DNA of 35,961 nt from Spongospora subterranea (lineage: Eukaryota; Endomyxa; Phytomyxea; Plasmodiophorida; Plasmodiophoridae), in assembly GCA_900404475.1 (NCBI GenBank), contig OUQQ01000217.1:1-35961 (forward strand), read 5' to 3'. How positions within the stretch are numbered: the first letter of the stretch is position 1; each line of letters opens with the position of its first letter. This document shows, piece by piece, positions 31,406-35,961 of this stretch. Under the pieces are notes generated by a model. The model had not been told where the DNA came from. It worked only from the letters and a program-made list of their open reading frames with translations, and searched no databases. Position numbers and translations under genes: made by a program.

Positions 31406-31798
31406 TACCATCGCTGCATCACTAACGGCGGAATCTCCATTTTTGAGCGTTAGGGCTGTTGATTGACAATTATGCAATTCTGGTTGTGCACATCCAATAA
31501 ACGCCAAGCTTTCCGACAATAACAATAACCCAACATCATGGACTGGCTCTGCACGTTCATCACATTTTACTTTACTCAGGAACGTTGACCAGAGGTTGCT
31601 TCCGACGACCCGCAGATGATTCATCGATCGACGAAGCCGTTCTGTGGAAAGGGTGTGCTGCTGTATCGATCGCGTCTCCCCATGTTTTATCCTCACTCCT
31701 GGATGTATTCGAGCGCATTGTGTGCTGTCCTCGTTCAGCAACACCGATGCAGTCTTGTGCACATCGTACTGTTGTTTGGTCAGTGAATCCTTAATCAA
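31388..31798 (-). CDS. Unidentified 136-codon open frame
   Basis: The minus-strand frame starts MIKDSLTKQQYDVHKTASVL and ends with NGDSAVSDAAMVLQYYR and a stop at 31388-31390. It contains an amphipathic, Leu-rich middle (EPVHDVGLLLLSESLAFIGC). No domain is recognised and no paralogue was seen in the window. It may be a single-exon gene, an exon or chance. Confidence 0.3.
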   Translation of the reverse strand: MIKDSLTKQQYDVHKTASVLLNEDSTQCARIHPGVRIKHGETRSIQQHTLSTERLRRSMNHLRVVGSNLWSTFLSKVKCDERAEPVHDVGLLLLSESLAFIGCAQPELHNCQSTALTLKNGDSAVSDAAMVLQYYR

Positions 31799-31821
31799 GT
31801 AGCCAATCGATGGCTACTTGA
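31795..31821. repeat. Perfect 11-bp hairpin
   Basis: The arms tcaagtagcca and tggctacttga flank a 5-nt loop (atcga). It lies about 10 bp upstream of the minus-strand frame 31388-31798. It could be a terminator-like or protein-binding palindrome, or a mutational hairpin. Confidence 0.75.
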
Positions 31822-32100
31822 CGAAGGATGCACTCAAGAAAACAGTTCTCATAGATGTAGGGAACTCGTATTCCCAACAACCAAATTTGTCAGAAAAAAA
31901 AATATAAAAAATTAGAACACGGTGATCAATAAAAAGTTTCTCGTTCATAATTGTTTTGTGTTGACGAGACCAACGACCACGTACGAGTAATTTCAACTCC
32001 AAAATGCGGTCACCATATTTTGCTTGGGTTTCTGGGCATAGACGCGTTGTTATCAACAATGACAGATCCTGTGAATTTTCAACCCGATTCTACTTGTGCT
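31822..32100. other. No gene recognised
   Basis: Only short frames are present and no family features were seen. The stretch includes an A-rich tract near 31890-31915. Confidence 0.4.
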
Positions 32101-32103
32101 GTT

Positions 32104-32640
32104 GGATAATGCTCAACGGACTAAACCCGACCCATTTTCGCTCTGACCGAAAACCCTCCAAATCGTTGCAAGGACTAAACATTCATTGTAATCGCCCACC
32201 GGTCTGATCGAGTAAAAACAGTGATTAGCTATCTGAACAAAATACGGTTTCGAAAGACTTCATGGACACGGAAGTGGGTCAATTGAACAAGGGAAACGAT
32301 GGTGAAATACAGAGATTTGAAATGAAAATCAAGGAATGTATTGGATAACCGATAATGAGAAGAAAACACGATTATTTTTGATGAGGGATAATGTCACTCA
32401 ACTACCATTCACCGTTAACATCACCCGTCGATTGGGGAGACGGATGATCGACGTTCCTCTCCCCAATCGACGGTGAAACCAACCCGAACAAGTCTTGATG
32501 ACCCGCCGACCTTCGTTCAAGTGTGAAATAAATGAAGGGATTACAGCAATACCAAGAGCGATCATGATCATGAGGCACTTGTTTGATATCAGGGCCGTAT
32601 TGCCCTATCAACAGTTTTCATGCTCAACTCCTGTTTCCCC
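32104..32640 (-). pseudogene. Third ATPase copy: TM4 and tail remnant plus 3' flank
   Basis: The minus strand reads LMIMIALGIAVIPSF then LNEGRRVIK, matching TM4 of the ATPases (full copy LMISLCIAVIPEGL...LNKGRRAIQ; truncated copy FLMVIALCIAVFSE...LNEGRRSIQ). It then runs directly into a degraded tail to about 32395. The following 32104-32390 matches the 3' flanks at 28563-28860 and 33130-33430. It shares the same internal deletion as the truncated copy (TM4 joined to the tail), so it probably derives from it by tandem duplication of about 1.03 kb. Confidence 0.8.
32425..32473. repeat. 16-bp perfect hairpin in the third ATPase remnant
   Basis: Arms 32425-32440 (ccgtcgattggggaga) and 32458-32473 pair perfectly around a 17-nt loop. 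The corresponding place in the truncated ATPase (about 33480-33510) has the left arm in recognisable form but no second arm. Confidence 0.85.
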
Positions 32641-33130
32641 AGTTAAAGAGCCAGAATCGCAGAAACATGCTCACTTCCAGGTCGACATCGGATATGGGGG
32701 ATCGGGTAGGTCGGAATGGCCCTTTTTTTTCAGAGAAACCCGGCTCTGAATGAACCGACGATTCCATAACAGCGAATACATCTTGGCAAGATAACCCAGA
32801 AACTTGAATCGAATCGAGCCCATATATTTTTCAGCAAACACGCACATCGTTGCAGGACTGATCCGGTTTCTCTGTTAGCGGGACACTTCATCGTGATTAT
32901 CATCTGGATTTCGACGTCCGCCCCATCCACGAATAACTATATTCCTCGACCGGAGTGGGTTCCTCTTGACCGCCAGACCTCATTTCCGCAATTCGTTAAA
33001 AAAAAATTTCTGCGACGATATCCACTTCAGTTTAAGACCTATCTCGCCTCGGTTCTTGAGATCAGAGCCACAGTACATAGACAATTCTTCACCAACCTAG
33101 CCGGCTATACTATTCTATTTGATACCGTTA
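32641..33130. other. No gene recognised between ATPase remnants
   Basis: Frames of 65-85 codons exist on both strands without family features. By position this would hold upstream exons of the third ATPase copy, but I found no match to the A domain or the N-terminal helices. Confidence 0.4.
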
Positions 33131-33287
33131 TTTACCCAGGTCTAAGGTAAACCCAACCCAATTTCGCCTCTGACCGAAAACGCTTTCAATCGTTGCAAAA
33201 ATTAAAGTTCGTGGTAATCGCTCACCTCTCTCAACAAATAAATTTGGTAAAAACATTGGATTAGTCATCTGAACAAAAATACAGATT

Positions 33288-33337
33288 TCGAACGACAACA
33301 TGGGCATTGACAATTCAATGCCCATGTTGTCGTTCGA
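33288..33337. repeat. 23-bp perfect hairpin in the ATPase 3' flank
   Basis: Arms 33288-33310 and 33315-33337 are perfect reverse complements (core cgaacgacaacatgggcat) with a 4-nt loop (caat). The parallel site at about 32255-32285 in the third copy lacks the second arm, so the hairpin arose after the duplication. Confidence 0.93.
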
Positions 33338-33434
33338 TGGGTCAATTTAACAAAAAAACCAAGGTGAAATACAGAGCCATTGAATGAAAGCCAGGGAATG
33401 TATTGGATAATCCACAATAAGATGAAAACGACGA

Positions 33435-35297
33435 TTAATTGTGGTCAGGAGTATTATCAAGCAACGGCTCCGTCAACGTCACCGTCGAACTGGGAGACGA
33501 ATGTTCGACGACCGAACCGAACGCTTGCGTAACCGTTCGGAAGAAGCCTTGAATTGAACGCCGACCTTCGTTCAACGATAGTATGGAAGACATGTGAAGA
33601 CATTCGGAGAAAACAGCAATACAAAGAGCGATCACCATCAGGAAACATTGGACTTCAATCGCTTGCAGGACCGGCGACCGCCCGAACACCATCTGAAAAG
33701 CGCCGAGACCAAAGATGACTGGCACGGAAACCTTGATCGCTTTCCAAGCGTCATCCTTGTCAATGATCGGAGTCATTCTTTTCTGTTGTGCGAATCAGTT
33801 TCAATTGTGGGATCCCAAGGAAATTGAGCCGACCTTAATGTGTCGAACCAGGTTCGATCCCATTCGTGTGTTCATACCAGTGCCGAAAACAACTGCTAGA
33901 GCGCGGCCTGAGGTGACACGAGTTCCCCTATACACCACCGCGCCATCGCCCTTGGCTTCCCGGGTCGATAAGCCCTCATTGACAATGAGGTCTTGGGAGA
34001 AAACAATGCGACAATCAGCAGGGACAGGTTGACAACCTTGAAGAAGGATTATATCATTGGGAACTAGCCCAGTTTCCAATATTGACTGTTAGTAGCACGT
34101 TAGATGGCTCCCAGACACGAACAGTTTGTGAACAACAATTACCAGAGAAAATGAAAACAAAAATAAACGACTGAATCCCAATCAAAACATGTTTGCAGAA
34201 ACATAAAAAAAACTTGATTTTATATGAAATCCAAAATGGAATTTACCTTCATTATACCACCGTTGCGAATGACACGAACATCTCTGGCATCACAGAATTC
34301 ATCGTGATCGTTTGTACGCAATGCATCGTATGTAGGGATAGCCTCCATAAACGCCCTCCATAGCATGCCCGCCATCAGAACGCCACCAACGACAGGTCTG
34401 TTCACAGCAAATAGAGCAGCAGAACCGGCACCCAACAAACGGTTAAAAGAACAGTTCATGGCGCCCAACAGAAGCTTAAGGAGCGGTTGTGATCTCGTGA
34501 AGACGTTAGGCCCGTTTAATTTCCGAAGGAATTTGACTTCACTATCGTCGAGACCCTTTGGAGTTATCATCCCATTTTCTTGAATGTCTCGCACAATCTT
34601 ATCCAGTTTTGTGATGACCTGCGGTGACAAGTCACTCATCACATCATATAGCCACACTGTCAAAGTCTGTTTCAGGTCCTCAATCGGCAAATCTTCCTTT
34701 AGCTTCTCCATGCTGAATTTCGATAAATCTGGTTTCGACTCTCTGTTGCTCTTCAGCACTGCATCTGGGCCTATCATCATCTTTTCTATCAGGGCCTCTT
34801 TCGCCGGACCTGTCTCCACGTCCTTCAGCAAATCTGTCACCGCGTCTTTGATGATAGTTCTGGTCAGGTCCAGTGTTGGCATAGTGGCCCACAGTTTCTA
34901 ACACATTGTTCAGTCAAAGTGTTGTAGAAATGAGGAAGGCGCTTACTTCATTGTTCAGATATCTTTTGGGCAATTCGCCTGCGTCGTTGTTGTCAGGTAG
35001 GGAGCAGAAAATCCATTCGCCTGCGTCGTTGTTGTCAGGTAGGAAGCAGAAAATCCAACGCCTGTCGACCCTGGCGCGATTGATGGCGCCAGAACTTCGG
35101 GATAGCTCTCTTATGATTTCATCAACAGGTTGTTGTAAACAGCTAGAACACAAAGTTTCACCAGCTCCTGCGAGGGGAAGGACGGGAGCGTCACTGGGGA
35201 CCGCCTGACTAGAGGTGCCGGGACTGTCAGGATGGGCGATTGTAAAGACAATGATGCAGGCCAGGGCCACGAACATAGGAGTCAATGTGGATCCCAT
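33435..35297 (-). CDS. Truncated, catalytically headless P2-ATPase paralogue
   Basis: Exons (high to low) 35297-34947, 34897-34247, 34085-33834 and 33782-33435 give 533 codons with no stop. All introns are phase 0 and match the first three introns of the full gene in place and length (49, 161 and 51 nt versus 49, 160 and 60). A signal peptide is present (MGSTLTPMFVALACIIVFTI), then the helical N-terminal region, TM1-2, a shortened actuator loop and TM3-4. After LSLNEGRRSIQG it jumps to the C-terminal tail (TVTLTEPLLDNTPDHN). Roughly 640 residues are missing: the DKTG site, nucleotide and P domains and TM5-10. Two surviving motifs are also changed: TGE is TRE (375) and PEGLP is SECLH (477). 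It cannot pump. It may be a pseudoenzyme or a young pseudogene with no nonsense mutation yet. Confidence 0.85.
34974..35057. repeat. 42-bp in-frame tandem duplication in exon 1 of the headless ATPase
   Basis: Two 42-bp copies (34974-35015 and 35016-35057) differ at a single base (gggagcag/ggaagcag). They encode a doubled 14-residue unit (WIFCxLPDNNDAGE) on the minus strand. The full-length gene has a single related stretch (PFCRPSERNDADQP). Confidence 0.95.
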
Positions 35298-35465
35298 GGC
35301 TGGAACGAAACTCAGAGGGCAAACAAGAGGTGACGTTTGGCTTTGTTGAAATCAAAAGGATGTCAAGCAGCGATGTGAATGAAGAGATGCCGCGGTTTCT
35401 GGAGATAGGAACGACCAAAATCTGACCAGTGACTCTGGACAACCCCGAAACACCGCGGCGCAATA
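35298..35465 (-). promoter_or_regulatory. 5' flank of the headless ATPase, homologous to 24100-24266
   Basis: Shared tracts include atctcttcattcacatcg and gccatgggatc at the start codon, in inverted orientation relative to the full gene. The promoter was thus duplicated with the gene, so transcription of the truncated copy is possible. Confidence 0.55.
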
Positions 35466-35824
35466 CCACTAAACCAGTGACGGTATCACAGTGTGCGGAT
35501 TGCTCTAGATACAGTCTGTGACAGTGTCCTGCCACAGCACTGTGGGATGAGACGCATGAAATTCCGACACGGCTTTTCCAGGAAATGCAAAAACTGTAAT
35601 ACAGTAAATTTTTTTGATAAGCATTCTCATGATAAGGCCCGAACCCCGAAAAATGGGTCTAAGACCCCAAAGGCCGATTTTTGACGAGAAAAACAGGGTC
35701 TTATCACAAAAACTAATTAAATTTGTGCTGGGAGCTCTTGTACCAACGTCAGTCGTCAATCAGAATTCTAAATTCAGTCGTCCCTCAAAACCCAACAACA
35801 GTTGAATATTGGTCATACCTTTCA
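35466..35824. other. Spacer before the last gene
   Basis: No coding evidence was seen. A short imperfect palindromic stretch near 35640-35705 (tgataaggccc, then gggtcttatca) could form a hairpin. It probably includes the promoters of both divergently transcribed neighbours. Confidence 0.4.
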
Positions 35825-35961
35825 ATGTCAGGATCCATTGTAGCTGCAATCCGGGATTTGGCAGATTTGCATGCCAACGGACTCATCACTGCTGAAGAGT
35901 TCCAAACTCTCAAGACAATCTCGATTGAGAAGCTGTCTGCAGCAATGCTACCTAGCAATGC
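35825..35961 (+). CDS. N-terminus of a gene cut by the window edge (SHOCT-like segment)
   Basis: From ATG 35825 the frame stays open to the end (45 codons and two bases). It reads MSGSIVAAIRDLADLHANGL and ITAEEFQTLKTISIEKLSAA. The L-x-x-L-x-x-x-G-x-I-T-x-E-E-F-x-x-x-K pattern is that of a SHOCT-type helical hairpin, a short module found at protein ends and often in mobile-element or membrane-associated proteins. The remainder is outside the window, so the function is unknown. Confidence 0.6.
   Translation, partial: MSGSIVAAIRDLADLHANGLITAEEFQTLKTISIEKLSAAMLPSN

Noticed and set aside
33845..33865. tRNA T-loop-like ggttcgatcccatt
   Set aside because: It lies inside exon 3 of the headless ATPase and no matching acceptor stem or anticodon arm is present.
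1..35961. rRNA, tRNA or telomeric repeats anywhere in the window
   Set aside because: No recognisable conserved rRNA blocks, cloverleaf or short telomere-type repeat was found by reading; a covariance-model search was not possible.

Overview
The window is eukaryotic nuclear DNA. The evidence is spliced genes with GT-AG introns (mostly 49-67 nt, some 100-325 nt), signal peptides, ankyrin repeats, P2-type ATPases, and both non-LTR and Ty3-type retroelements. No bacterial operon features are visible. The compact introns and element content suggest a protist or early-branching lineage, but nothing here fixes the taxon. There is one ambiguous base (6545).

Layout. 1-3.0 kb: decayed non-LTR retrotransposon (endonuclease, reverse transcriptase, 3' region). 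3.3-4.5 kb: a secreted-protein-like reading frame running into a 661-bp fold-back repeat. 4.6-9.75 kb: degenerate Ty3/gypsy chromovirus (gag-like, protease-like, RT, RNase H, integrase, chromodomain) with a 0.67-kb tandem duplication. 9.74-10.4 kb: fold-back carrying a gag fragment of another retroelement. 10.88-14.46 kb, minus: an intact 23-exon ankyrin-repeat gene that only appears once about 55-nt introns are removed. 14.5-17 kb: mostly non-coding, with short tandem and inverted repeats. 17.67-22.0 kb, plus: two adjacent paralogous two-TM sensor-like modules, either tandem genes or one long gene. 22-24 kb and 29-32 kb: exon-like fragments of unidentified genes and a decayed DEAD-box helicase. 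24.27-28.56 kb, plus: complete 7-exon P2-type cation ATPase. 33.4-35.3 kb, minus: a paralogue in inverted orientation whose splice sites and frame are intact but which lacks the phosphorylation and nucleotide-binding domains and TM5-10. 32.1-32.6 kb holds a third, smaller remnant. 35.8 kb: start of a new gene leaving the window.

How it fits together. The right third is an inverted gene-family array: full ATPase, spacer, remnant, truncated ATPase, with shared 5' and 3' flanks. The likely functional genes are the ankyrin gene, the sensor-like membrane gene(s), the full ATPase, possibly the headless ATPase, and the gene at the right edge. The left 10 kb is mobile-element debris. All splice models were made by eye from reading frame, GT/AG, phase and comparison of paralogues.
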